DNA of 64,000 nucleotides, from NCBI GenBank assembly GCA_963169105.1, contig OY720636.1, positions 107,880,539 through 107,944,538 on the forward strand, written 5' to 3'. Of this stretch, positions 24,921-35,842 are shown piece after piece. The notes under the pieces are model-generated. The model was not told where the DNA came from. It did not search any database and worked only from the letters and a program-made list of their open reading frames with translations. Position numbers and translations under genes: made by a program. This DNA comes from Ceriagrion tenellum. Its lineage: Eukaryota; Arthropoda; Insecta; Odonata; Coenagrionidae. Numbering within the stretch: the stretch's first letter is position 1; the number at the start of each line of letters is the position of its first letter.

Positions 24921-26689
24921 GGTTTTTTCATGGCGACTTTCAACCCTGGTGTATAATGTTCATCCCCTTACACTTGCTTCCACGGCATAATCCTTTCCAT
25001 CCTCGCCGTAATAAGCACCGGGGATGGGGGGGAGGAAATGACTCGAGGAGGAAACGCCGTCTCGTGTCAAACACACGCCCTCCCTCCCTCTTCGGCACGT
25101 CGTCAAGGAGGACGGCGACGCGACGCTCTGGTCGACCCGACTCGACCTCTTCAAGAGTCGAGAGAGAGAGACGCGCAGGAAAAAAATGAAAAAGCGCAGG
25201 GCCGGGATTTCGGAGGCGGCGGCGGAGTACCAGCCCCAAAAAATGGGGAGAAAGACACGGACACCGATTTTGCACGCCGAGTCACGAGAGGCCCCAACCC
25301 CACTTCTCCCCGTACCAAGAGAGTTGAAAAAAAATTATAAACTTTATAAAATCGCAGTTGAGTTTGAGCGGTTGGCCCTAAGAGTATCCGAGGTGTCAAT
25401 AATGTCACCTAGAAGTGATGTAGCGCGATTCTAACCACGTACAGCATTATAAATAATTGCTTCGCTTGTCCCGTTAAAAAATTCTCGCGGGAATAGAATG
25501 AGCAGTGTTTCTTCGCCTGTTTACGTCTGCAGGGGTATCCGGACGTTGTGTGGTAGTAGATGATTCCACACACCCCTGGTTTTCACTAACCGTCAAGTAC
25601 TCTCCATAATAGTATGAGAAAAAACTGGACTTAATGTTCACACACATTTTGCTTCCCTACGACCATGGTTTTAATACATAGTATCATTTTAAAATACACT
25701 ACGTGTTGATACCATGGTCGGTTCTCAGTTAATATGAGAGGAAATTCACAAAAAAAATTTCCCTATCACAATTATGAAATTTGAATATTCCCACCAATTT
25801 ACAACTAAAATGGTTTCATAAGTCAAACACTCCATCGATTTGTTACTGGCCATTGAACTGAACAAATGTTTATACTCAGAGGCCAGAAATTTTCAAATAT
25901 CCGAGACATTCGTTATTGATACGTGTTTACCTTTCGATTCACAAAATATCGATGATTTTTTTACGATCAATACCCCATAATGCCCGCTGATGAACATTAA
26001 TCATAAGAAAAAAATACATCGAAATGTGTAATAAATTGAATAATCATTACAAGAAAATGACAGCAATGTAAACACTTCAACTTTTACACCCCCAATTACT
26101 CACGACGATACATGATTCCTCGCACAAAAACGGCTTCTGTGATTCAGTATTTTTTTGCCCATGCTTTCATCGTCGTCAAGACGACTTTATCAAAGAGGAA
26201 GCAGTGTCTTCTAGCACGAATAGCACCAAGAGACCAACTTGGAGACGAGCTGATGCAGCGTGTCTCACCCGCGACTTTCCTTTCATCCCCCCATCCAGTT
26301 CCCCTTCCCCTGACGATCACGGCGGAGGGGTGTGAAGGCGATGGGGCTCAGCTCACTGCGAATTCTCAGACGGAGGGTCCGCTTCGGGAAAAAAAATGTA
26401 TCCGGCTAAATCCGAAATACTCCGAGGGAATGCAAATGCCTCCTTGGCTAGAAGATTATCCTCGGGGCCAAGTCTGGAATCTCAATCACGATGTCCTAGG
26501 GAGTCGGCGGCGTCTCAGGCGAGATGGTAAAAAAAATGTTGTGAACGTCGAAGAGAGGGAGAATCGCAGGTTCATCTATGATCACCGAACACAAAGCCGG
26601 CATTATGGAGGTTACCGGCGCCTTGCCTCGCATCATAATTCTTCCTAAGCAGTGTTCGCTAGCAGAAAATTTCGTTGATTCTAAACGGG
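24921..26689. other. Non-coding stretch with a foldback and a GC-rich patch
   Basis: 25.02-25.30 kb is GC-rich with overlapping ORFs on both strands. A perfect 10-bp inverted repeat CGACCATGGT / ACCATGGTCG sits at 25660-25669 and 25711-25720. A 178-codon plus-strand ORF (26112-26648) resembles no family; it lacks domain structure and I do not call it a gene. Confidence 0.4.
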
Positions 26690-26785
26690 AGAGAGAGAGG
26701 GTAAAAGTGTAGTGTAAAAGAGTGATAGAGAGTAAAAGAGTAAAAGAGAGTGTAAAAGTGTAGTGAGAGTAAAAAGTAATATAGC
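26690..26785 (+). repeat. Degenerate GA / GTAAAAGTGTA simple repeat
   Basis: Starts as a GAGAGAGAGA run and continues as imperfect repeats of GTAAAAGAG and GTAAAAGTGTAGTG. Low-complexity DNA without coding signal. Confidence 0.8.
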
Positions 26786-27213
26786 AGTTCTATGCATACA
26801 CTAGAGAATGTTACTACCCGTTTATAATCTAAATTTTGTCTTGATACTTTGAAGTTTTCCCTTAATTCGCTTAAAGCTGTTTTACGTTGCTGTTTAGTAT
26901 AAAAAGTATAATAACTAATATTTAACAGCTGAATTTGTGCGATAACTATTTGCGATATAATTTTGCAAAATAAATTAAGATTGCAAATGGAGAAAATGAT
27001 ATTAACGCATAATGGACGTTCGTGGTTTGCTTTTATCCGTTTGCGGCCGCATTGGTTACCAGTTTTACAACACCAAAAATTCTACATCACTTATATACGT
27101 AGCATCATGCAAAATTTCAGCTCAATCTGATATTTAGTGATCGCAGAGAAGAGTAGCAAATCAACTCACTGGCTGACACCGCTAGCTTTTAGTATCTAAG
27201 TATCCACAGGTAA

Positions 27214-27498
27214 CTGGAGGAGAATGCTGAAGATAAAATGGCCGGACAAATAAGAAATGATGAAGTGTACAGAAGAGTAGAAGAGGAAAGGACAATATGG
27301 AACACCATACAGAAAAGAAAAACCAGGTGGATTGGACACACCCTGAGACACAATGCGTTTGTGAAGAGTATAATTGAAGGCAAAATAGAGGGAAAAGTCC
27401 CCAGAGTAAGACCCATGAATGAGTTCATGGACCAAATAACGAGGAAAATACACAGGTTATTCAACGATTTTTCAAATAAACGTTTTTCCAAGCCATGA
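27214..27498 (+). pseudogene. RTE-like RT tail with a one-base deletion
   Basis: The frame starting near 27214 reads WRRMLKIKWPDK. A single missing base near 27251 then shifts to the frame reading IRNDEVYRRVEEERTIWNTI, KRKTRWIGHTLRHN and IIEGKIEGK. Together these match the family order WRRMLxIxWxDxxxNxEVxxR, RxxxWIGHxLRH, IxEGxxEGxRxRGRPR. The last block (VPRVRP) has lost the GRPR pattern. Only this C-terminal segment is present. Just downstream, AATAAACGTTTTTCCAAGCC and AATAAACATTTGTCCCAGCC form a small duplication (about 27475-27530). Confidence 0.85.
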
Positions 27499-28018
27499 GA
27501 CTTTTTTAATAAACATTTGTCCCAGCCAACTTCTACGTCCATTGATCTAGCACATTTTTACTTCAGTTCCTGCTGTCTTTCTCCGATAACTCAGAACCTA
27601 AGATGTACTGGTGTCTTAATTTTATCACCTATCAATTTTCCAGGCAAATTAGCTTCTTCATAACAGTTTTTCGCGAAGATGTTACTCATATTAGATAACT
27701 CAATAGTTTACCCAATGCTTCATCCCTTCTCGCAGTAACCTACAATACAAGACGCATGTTAAAAACAGGGGCAGATCAAAGCAATGTCTCAAGTTTCATA
27801 GCGCAAAACCCCCGATCACTTAATCCAATCCTTTCTCATTCTCTTGGCCGCAGCGAAACACTTCCAGTTACGGAGGCCAGCGGTGGCTCGTGGAGTATAA
27901 AAAAACGCATATTTTCTTCAACCATCAATAAAAAATTCGGAAATAACAATCAACAATTAATTAATTCGCTAGCAATTATTTCCGATATACGATTTGGTTT
28001 TTCCCGGCATATGACAAT

Positions 28019-28174
28019 AATAAAGTCTTTTCGGGTTTTCCACCAGGTTAGGTAATTGTTGGCTGACGTTTCGATGGCTACCTCCCCCATCGTCCTCAGG
28101 GCATGGCAGAGGTAGCCATCGAAACGTCGGCCAACAATTACCTAACCTGGTGGAAAACCCGAGAAGACTTTATT
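28019..28174. mobile_element. Foldback element with 66-bp arms and snap-back motif
   Basis: The left arm 28019-28084 and right arm 28109-28174 are inverted copies differing at only about two positions, around a 24-bp centre. Each outer end is AATAAAGTC / GACTTTATT. Read on the minus strand, the centre and left arm give CTGAGGA (28099-28093), the stem GATGG / CCATC and then GAAAC followed by GTC. This resembles the conserved core of hammerhead ribozymes, except for one extra base before the stem. The arrangement looks like two copies of the same short element end placed head to head. Known relatives with such motifs are Penelope-like retroelements; that link is an inference. Confidence 0.75.
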
Positions 28175-28180
28175 AGAATT

Positions 28181-30950
28181 ATTTCCGAGCTTTCAATATG
28201 AAACTGTTTATCTTTTCAAACGGGACAATACTGTAGTCCCGCTAACAGCAATACAGTCCACAAAAATTAGCCTTCTTTTATCTCAGTAGTCTTTTCAAGT
28301 TTTCAAAAAATGTACAAATTTTCTGGAACAATGCAATTGTTGAATACGCGAAATTGATTAGAATGAAATGAATAAAATACGACCGCCAAACTGACCGCTC
28401 ACAAAACTTGGGGCGCGAGGGAGGGGATTTTTTTCCGTGTTCAAAAGTTCTCGACTTCACCTCCATTCAATTCCAAAGCACAGAAATCAATTGTGAGAAA
28501 TTGATCTTTATTGAATATTCATACCCAAGGATTGTTTTAAAGCCCTATTTAAAGCAAAACATCAACGACTTACGAGTTAAAAATGAGACAAAAGCCATGT
28601 TAATCGAGCAGTAGCGAGCACAGGAAATTCGTGGTTATTATGCCTCATACGGCTATTCACTCTGAAAATTTAATTTATATAGTAGCGCATTCAAGCAACA
28701 AATTTAATCTTCCAAGGTCAATAATTCTAGATCCTCCAAAAATCGCTAGCAAGTAATCGCCAAATACAACAAGCATGGACAGTTGGATTTGAGTAAATGC
28801 GTTTTCCTCGTATAATTCACGGCCAAAGCATATTTTAAAATTATTCGATATAAAAAACACCTTCTTTTTTACATTTTTCACTCACTTCCATCACGGCCAA
28901 ATATCCCAAGCCATAGGTCTTTGGGATGGCTATTAGGGTATGGTGAATCGTAGACAAAAACCTTGAACTTTTACCGCAAAATTAACACCAACATTTACAT
29001 GCTACTCAGCGAGTTGCCGAAAGACGGAATGGCAAAGCAAAATGAAGGGAATAGAGAAACTGGAGGAAATGTATGAGGTAACCTAATTGGTGTTTTGATG
29101 AAGTGCGTCGACCAAATTTTCTATGGTCAAATATTTTGACAAAAACTTTGATCCAAAGGGTTTGAATAACGTTTGACAAGCAGAATTTGAAGGAAATGCA
29201 GTCGTCAGTTGATGACTTAGAAATTAAATTTTCCTCGAATTATGTTTCTCACACATTACTCAAACAGGATGCCAAAATTTTCCTCAAGCTCCTTCACCAC
29301 GGAACATCGGCTTTTGAGTTTGTGAGTTGTGCTGTGTTCATTGCAACTATGCCGCTAGCTAAGGTGGAATTCTTGAGCCTAACCGGCATTCGACAGAGGA
29401 TTTGTTTCATTTGCTGCCTTCGGTCAGTTCAAGATTTGTATAGTAAGAGAATTACAATATCAAGTGCGTCACCCTGAAAATAAGGCGATCTGTTCACAAG
29501 GCTATTTACGTACTCCTTTCAAACTGAAAACAAGAACTGCAAAAAAATTGCCAACAGCCTCATGAAATGTTCACCGCGGGCAACGCACGTTTCAGCTTAA
29601 CGCATCGCTGTGGATGATTGCGTCAGTCGGCATGACTACAAATCAAAGGTGGATTTATTTTCTCGGACGAGTACACGTTTAGAGCCAATAACTTTTCATA
29701 CTGTCGGACGCGCAGGCACTGCGTGCGCGTTACTCGCGGGCATTTCACTTCGTTGATTGGCCAGCCCACACAGTTTCAAACCAATTAACGTTCACGTATT
29801 CAACCGTGAAAAAAGTGTTCCCATGTCCAAATCACGAGCACTACTTGTCACGAAGGCATTTCACCTATGCTTTTGAAATACTCCTCAGCTAAATTAACCA
29901 AATTGATTCTCGATATTTTACAATTTTTTCATCGCAATTCCATTTGTGAATCTCAGAAAAAACTGCACACGAGCTGCATGGATCATTAATCTAATACGAC
30001 TAACAGACCATCATGGTAAACAGAAAATGTACTTGAAATCTACATTGAAAAGGTAGCAAAATTATCAAAGATTGCACAAAAATGAGGCATTAAAACCTTA
30101 TACAATAGCAATTTTATTCTTAAAAACATTCACGAAAAAGTTACGAGGGGCTCATCGAAAACAATTTATTTCACTTCACTCATTTCCTATCAGCATGAAA
30201 ATCTATCGGCGTTTCACGAATTTTAATGAAACTTGAGTATACTGGTGACACGAAATAACAATTATTTATAAAAAGATATATTACATAAATATTTCACAAG
30301 GGCGCTCTAGAAAGCTGTTGAATTTTGTCCAGTGCAATTGCGGAAACGAGCTTCACGATAAGTTTTTCTTATAATTAACGTTACCACATTATTGGAAACG
30401 CCAGTAACTGGACGACACTGAATCTCCTACAACGATTCAAGACACCACTGCACAACTCACCCGTGAAAGGACATTTTTGGAAAGAGGAAACGAGGCTGGG
30501 GTGTCTCATGCACCTCCAGTGCCCATCCTTAAACGCGCGCTCTTAGAACTCGTGGTTGAAATGAAATCGCCGCCATCCGTCAGGCTAAGTTTCCCATGAA
30601 TGTTTGCCGTTTCCCTACATTTCCGTGCGCATGGAAAAAGCGGAATTTTACGTGGGAACCGCACATTGATCGACCCGAAGAGTCTGGCTCGATCGCGAGT
30701 CTGGAGCTCGCCTCAAACGAAAACAAACAGCGCGTGAAATTCACATGTCGCGCGAAGTATGGCGCCTGGTTCCTTTCCCTTCGCCGGCTACATGGCCCAC
30801 CGCACACTCTCGGCTCCGCCAAATAGAACAGCTTCGGTTTTAAGAGAGGCTCAACCGTTAAATGATTTCAATGTTATTTTTTTGCATGTCCGGGCTGCAG
30901 ATTTGAAAAATGTGCCCCCTAACAGATGACAGCAACACAACGAGTACCTT
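28181..30950. other. Non-coding stretch, no gene seen
   Basis: No ORF exceeds 100 codons and none resembles a family. 30.5-30.83 kb is GC-richer with ORFs on both strands. No repeats were recognised by eye. Confidence 0.4.
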
Positions 30951-30960
30951 CCCACAGCGC

Positions 30961-31325
30961 CCTACATCTACATACTAACCAGCGAGCCGCCGCATGAACG
31001 TGTGGCACGGGGCGTGCGCAGGACACCGTGTAAAGGGGTAAAAAGAGGTTTTGGCATAATAAAAATAGAAATTTTTTATGAGTGTGTTTTGAGTGGAGAT
31101 CGGTAATTATTACAGTCACTTATTGTACGTGGAAAGAACGAATTTATGCATCTATCTGTTCGGCTATGGATCTCTCTTATTCTGTCGCTTCTTCCGGACC
31201 TAGAAATGTAGTGTGGCGTCAAAATTAAATTCTCTGTGTCTTTCTGAAACACGCCCGTTCTGGGTCTCACAAGCAAACTAAGCCTAGCACGTAACCTCCA
31301 AGACTGTAGCGGCTCCGAACCAAAT
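30961..31325 (-). pseudogene. LINE tail, copy A of a three-copy family
   Basis: Minus-strand coding end: TENLILTPHYISRSGRSDRI, REIHSRTDRCINSFFPRTIS, typical of the last residues of CR1/Jockey-group RTs (SFFPRTIxDWN). Upstream, a broken frame retains the pattern of the preceding LxWxSLExRRxxxRLxLLxKF block. The 3' UTR of about 110 bp contains GCGGCGGCTCGCTGG and ends at about 30961 in ATGTAGATGTAGG. Copies A, B and C share this layout and strand. Confidence 0.8.
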
Positions 31326-31394
31326 GCTAACCGAAGCTAATGAAAATTAAACAATTTGCTCTTTAGGTCAAACTATGGTTGACCAATACATTTT

Positions 31395-32005
31395 CATCTA
31401 GATCTTCACCTACATAATACCCTGCGAGCCGTCGCATGTGCGTGTGGCAGGGGGTGTTAGGTCACCAACGTGTACAGATATAGGTTTTTGGGAGATGAAA
31501 TGGTGACATGTATTATAGGAGTGTATTTTGTGGAGCTCAATTTTTATTTTAGTCGCTCATTGTTCGCGGAAAGAACGAGTTTTTGTACCTATCTGTTCGG
31601 CAGTGTATCTCTCTTATTTTAACGCTTCTATCAGACCTAGGGATGTAGTGAAGGAGTCATGATAATATTCTCTGCGTCGCTCTGAAAAATATCAGTTCTG
31701 AATTTATCAAACAAACTAAGCGTAGCGTGTAGTCTCCGAATATCTAGGGACTCCCACCTTAATCCCTCTAAAAGCTGCGAAACACCATGTGTTCGCTCGT
31801 AGCAGTTTTTAACGAAGCGCGCGGCTTTCCTTAGTATTTTATTTAATTTTTTTGCTAAATATTTCTGTTCAGGGTCCCAAATTCTCGCGGCGTATTCGAG
31901 GTGTGGCTCAACCAGAGCGAAGTAGCAACTCTCTTTCACTTTCTCATCCGATGACCAACCTAGTGACACATCAAAATGTAAGCTACAAGGGCTTGATGAT
32001 AGCAA
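31395..32005 (-). pseudogene. LINE tail, copy B, longest of the three
   Basis: One frame (32005 down to 31637) reads VKESCYFALVEPHLEYAARI, WDPEQKYLAKKLNKILRKAA, RFVKNCYERTHGVSQLLEGL, RWESLDIRRLHATLSLFDKF, continuous blocks of the RT C-terminal region (pattern LVRPxLEYAxxVWDPxxKxxxxxLExxQRxAARFVxxxY). A frame change follows, then REIHCRTDRYKNSFFPRTMS before a stop at 31549-31551. The 3' UTR has GCGACGGCTCGCAGG followed by TATTATGTAGGTGAAGATC, a decayed TGTAGA tail. Catalytic RT and endonuclease regions are absent. Confidence 0.9.
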
Positions 32006-32904
32006 TGAGTGAAGATGAACAAATATGTATTATTTTTCTATCGATGAATTTTTGCAAAACATTTCCATAAGATCCGATAAATTTGAGGAAATTACTGGGC
32101 AATCAAACGAAGGTAATTAATCTTAACACTGTTATTTCAAGTGTACCGCATTCGTCTCATAAAAGCTGGATTCATAATTTCAGCTCATTTACCACTGCTC
32201 AACATGCCGAATTCGGTACTGACTAAAGTCATAAGGAATTTTTTAAAAATCTATTAGACAGTTCGTATTAAAAGAGCTCACTTAATAGTTTCCGAAAACT
32301 ATTATTGTTCTGGAGCTATTAGCGTTTCAACGTAGGTACTGTGACAAAGGGGCATAGTTACGTGAATCTAAAATAATAGTTCGGTGGAAATACATAGAAA
32401 GGCTAAAAGACCAAGAAAGAGTAAGGGTGACATGGGATGGAGAAAGGAAAAGGAATGACAATGCCATAGTGCGGTGAAACGCGCGTCCAGTTAGAATAAT
32501 ATAAGTGGCCGAAACTACTAATTTTGTTCTTTTAATATAGATATTCATCATAAAAATGCCTATGAATTTCAGTAGAGAAGATAGGTACCCCCTACATAGC
32601 GCATAGAAAAGAGAAGTAAGTCTCCAGCGTAATAGCGATGCTGCACCCTGATCGGACGAAGAAATAGTCGACTTTGGCACCAAATCCATCCAACGCGTAT
32701 GTAAGAATGGACCAAAAACCTTCTCTCTATCCTTCACCTGATAACGCCAGCAGGATAACTGGTGAAAGTGTTCTGTTTCCAAGGACATAAGCGGACGCAA
32801 CCCGAAAAATGTTGATATCATGAATATCCATCGCTACCATCGTGTTAGGGCTGACACGATCAACTTTAGACAGTTTTAATATTTCCAAAGGAAACCGTCG
32901 AAGG
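32006..32904. other. Non-coding stretch between LINE tails
   Basis: A 164-codon minus-strand ORF (32327-32821) has no family resemblance and is probably fortuitous. A short passage at about 32858-32887 (ACTTTAGACAGTTTTAATAT) is echoed at about 33159-33182, on the far side of the foldback. Confidence 0.35.
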
Positions 32905-33145
32905 CTTGACTTTGCCGAATTTTTTCCATCACGGAAGAATAAAATAACTTTGCCTAGTCCACTGGTGAGACTTCAGTGTCTAGACCAGGCTTTCGACACA
33001 TAGCGTCATCAGAACTGAAGATGACACTGTGTCAAAACCCGGGTCGTGACAATAAATTCTCACAAGTGGATTTAACAAAGTTAATATATTTTTCCGTGAG
33101 TTTCAATATTTTCTGCTACCTTCATTCATTGTTACCGTGAAGTCA
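32905..33145. mobile_element. Foldback element, diverged relative of the 28-kb one
   Basis: An imperfect inverted repeat is centred near 33015. The left arm has GGCTTGACTT, TAACTTTG, CCACTGGTGAGA and CGACACATAGCGTCATC. The right arm has the complements GATGACACTGTGTC, TCACAAGTGG, CAAAGTTA and AAGTCAAGCC in reverse order. On the plus strand the centre reads CTGAAGAT, then a GACAC / GTGTC hairpin, then AAAAC (33015 onward). The minus strand of the left arm reads CTGAT, GACGC / GTGTC, GAAAG. Layout and motif match the 28-kb foldback, but sequence identity is low. Confidence 0.6.
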
Positions 33146-33627
33146 AGCCCAACACCATCATATTTAGACACTTTTAATAGTATTCCTGTTACCTCCAATA
33201 TTTAATGATAAAAAGTTAACTTATGATTGAATAGCAACAGATACGGAAGAAAGATTTGGTTACCTCGATTGACATGTCGCTGCCGCCAGCTACATGAGCT
33301 ACAGAAAGTACAAATTCATTGAAAGATTCATCCGATGACTAATTTGGAAATTTAGTTTCTTACTTCTTCATTCGCCGGTAGCTACGTTATGCCATCAGCG
33401 ACACGAAAATATTTAAAATGACGCAAAAATGAAGGTTTTTTTCTTGTGTTTTGCCTCGGTCGGCCGCAATTGAATCTACGATGACATTCCAGGGATATGA
33501 ATTAGATCAATATTATAACGTATAGTACAGACTATACCGACCTATCGTCCAACAATCCCCGATTTGGTAGGGTAATATTTTTTATATACCTATCGTCTTC
33601 TTTGGAACGATTGCATGGCTTTATGGT

Positions 33628-33991
33628 CCATTACATCTACATCTACGAGCGGTTGCAAGGAGTTCTCGGATCACAGCCAAGAAAAAGGGAGGGAATAGTA
33701 AAACGGACATGGTGGAAACAAAAAATGAAATGTAACGGTCTCTAATGGAATTTCGAAGCGTCTCGCTCTGTTTTTGCTATAGTCACTAATACTGCGAGGA
33801 AAGAATGAAATTTGCACCATTAAGTTGAGCCATGTTTTTCTAATCATTCCGCTTCTGTCACTTTCAGCGACAGATCGCGAGGTTAAAGTAAAATCCTCCA
33901 CGTTACCCTGAAACTCGCCTGACCAGAGTTTTTCAAGCAATCTAGTCTTATGCGAAGCCACAGTCTTTGGCAGCTCCCAACCTAGTCCCAC
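33628..33991 (-). pseudogene. LINE tail, copy C
   Basis: Minus-strand frame with MGLGWELPKTVASHKTRLLE and VQISFFPRSISDYS, equivalent to LxWxSLxxRRxxxRLxLLxK and SFFPRTIxDWN of copies A and B, but more diverged. The stop usually found after the SFFPR block is lost, so the frame runs on into the UTR. The 3' end at about 33628 is CGTAGATGTAGATGTAATGG on the minus strand, the clearest example of this family's TGTAGA-type tail. Confidence 0.75.
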
Positions 33992-35324
33992 TGTCAGCTG
34001 TATTACACTATATGCCCTCTAAGTTTTCTCTAGATAATTGCTTTTAAAAGAAGTTTTAAATAACGCACAAATATCTTCACGCCAAATATGGTTTATTGGA
34101 TGGTATAAAAACGCTACCCACCCTTAAAAAAACATTGCTGCACTGGAAATATCTCTTTTGTGCGATTATGTTTAGTCAATGGACCTCATAGGAAATAATT
34201 AATAATATAGTCCACGGCTCCAACGGGTTATTTGATGTAGGGTTCTTGTAGATGTCAGCAAAATCAGAAACTTCTCGCAAAAATATTCGGCGCGGTTTAA
34301 GCAGCACATTTGGATTAATCTTATAGACGTACACCTCCGCAGCGCAATACTCTTGAGTTGACCCCGGGTACATCTACCGAATATTAAAGCCTTTACATTG
34401 CGCAATCGGACGTCTTGACAGGATCACTTGTGCAGATAATACATCGAAACATAGGTAGTGGCACAGCATAGATACATCAACGATTTATCTAGAAATATGC
34501 CCAATGGAAATAATTTCCGAAAAATCAATGAATAATCCATACAAAATTACAAACAATACGCGGAATAAGCCATTTTAGGGCGGATCATTCTGCTTACAAG
34601 AAAATAGGTTTCATTTCGTGCGTCAAGACGCCATGTACTCTTATCTTCGATCAATGGCTCAACCCACAAGTCTATCAAACCACTTGATACAGCATGAGTG
34701 AAAAAAAATACGGATACACCTAATCTTAAACGATGCCGAAGACGGTCTTATATCCCACCGACCCCTGATGGGGTCTCACACGCCCGAGAGAGTTTAAGTG
34801 TGACAGGCACTCGGACGGGATCCTCTGGGGATTCATGCCGGTCCGCGGTTGTATTACGACTGGAAGAGAACCAATTTCCCAGCCCGGCTCACGTTCGGGT
34901 CGTAAAACGAAAGCTGTGAGTCAGAACGCTAGCTGGAGCTTCGCACAAAAAAAGTCTCTCTTTCGTGCGCGGCAGAGCTAACAAACAAACAAGACTGCGA
35001 TGCATAAGAATGTTTGCCTCGGCGAGCGAAGGGCTGTCGCTGGGTGGACACTTTCAGATGGACAAATAAACACGTCCAAGCGGAAGGAGAGAGTAAATCT
35101 CCCGCGATATCAGGGCGAATTTTCTTCGGTTCGGCAAAGCAAAACCCCTGGACCGTAAACAATAATAGAGAACAGTACCTAAGGAAGAGGGGAGAATTCG
35201 CTGATAGTATTTTTTTTAAACCCTTTCGAGCCTAAAGTCAAACTCAACTCAACAGTGCTTTTTCTTGAACAAAGTCCAACGCCAAGGGCCACACGACATC
35301 TTTAATTTGTCCCCTAACTCCTTA
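33992..35324. other. Non-coding stretch, no gene seen
   Basis: A GC-richer block at 34.73-34.92 kb (with ACCCCTGATGGGGTCTCACA) and another at 34.93-35.16 kb carry short ORFs without family resemblance. No element boundaries were found. Confidence 0.35.
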
Positions 35325-35332
35325 GTTTTGAC

Positions 35333-35834
35333 CGGTGGTCGGCAAATCGCGGCTCGCGAGCCGCATGCAGCTCTTTGGCCCCTTGAGTGTGGCTCTTCCA
35401 CAAAATACTACGTCCATGGCTTGGACATATCGAGAGGATGAACAAAAGGAGATAGACGAAACAAGTATACAAGACGAGTGTGGATGGGAAAGTTGGAAGG
35501 GGTCGTTCTCAGCGAACGTACCACAATCATTTTGAGGACGTTTATAGCAAACCCAGCTTAGGAGTACCCTAATTAAGTTAATAAAAACGTACCTACCTAT
35601 ATAGTTTAAGTTTCAAAAATTTGGCTCTCACAAGAAATTTCAATCGCTCTACCAGTAGCCTTGAGAATGGGTAACGAGTCGGAACCCGAAACGTCGGCTG
35701 CCTATGAATTTCTTACCCGGTGGCGAGCCCGAGAAATTTACACAAATTTTATTCGCCGGGAAAGTGTAAAATCATACATAATCGCTCTACTGTTGCTATT
35801 TGGCTCTGTTGACCGATGAGTTTGCCGACCACTG
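35333..35834 (+). mobile_element. Complete non-autonomous hAT-type element, 502 bp
   Basis: Terminal inverted repeats are CGGTGGTCGGCAAA at the left and, on the complement of the right end, CAGTGGTCGGCAAACTCATC. The flanking octamers GTTTTGAC (35325-35332) and GTTTAGAC (35835-35842) match at 7 of 8 positions, the 8-bp target duplication expected for the hAT superfamily. Internal text at the left end, GCGGCTCGCGAGCCGCATGC, recalls a hAT family widespread in animals (from memory, not checked). There is no transposase ORF. A 127-bp insertion interrupts it near the right end (separate entry); without it the element would be about 364 bp after removing one copy of the insertion's target duplication. 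Confidence 0.88.
35653..35779 (+). mobile_element. 127-bp insertion with 11-bp target duplication
   Basis: The word AATCGCTCTAC occurs at 35642-35652 and again at 35780-35790, exactly flanking 127 bp that break the hAT element. The insert reads CTTGAGAATGGGT, then a hairpin closed by GGGT / ACCC, then GAAACGTCGG (ending near 35695), followed by TTTCTTACCCGGTGGCGAGC and a tail TTTACACAAATTTTATTCGC. Motif order and downstream text parallel the right arm of the 28-kb foldback (GAAACGTCGG, then TTACCTAACCTGGTGGAAAA, then GACTTTATT). It looks like a single, retroposed unit of the same element type. No coding capacity. Confidence 0.78.
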
Positions 35835-35842
35835 GTTTAGAC

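Noticed and set aside
26112..26648. 178-codon plus-strand ORF
   Set aside because: Moderately long for this window, but the translation shows no domain, signal peptide or repeat, and no neighbouring exon or splice signal supports it. Open frames of this size are expected in GC-richer patches.
32327..32821. 164-codon minus-strand ORF
   Set aside because: Hydrophobic and Ser-rich by composition only, with no family pattern. It lies between LINE tails and does not align with their coding blocks.
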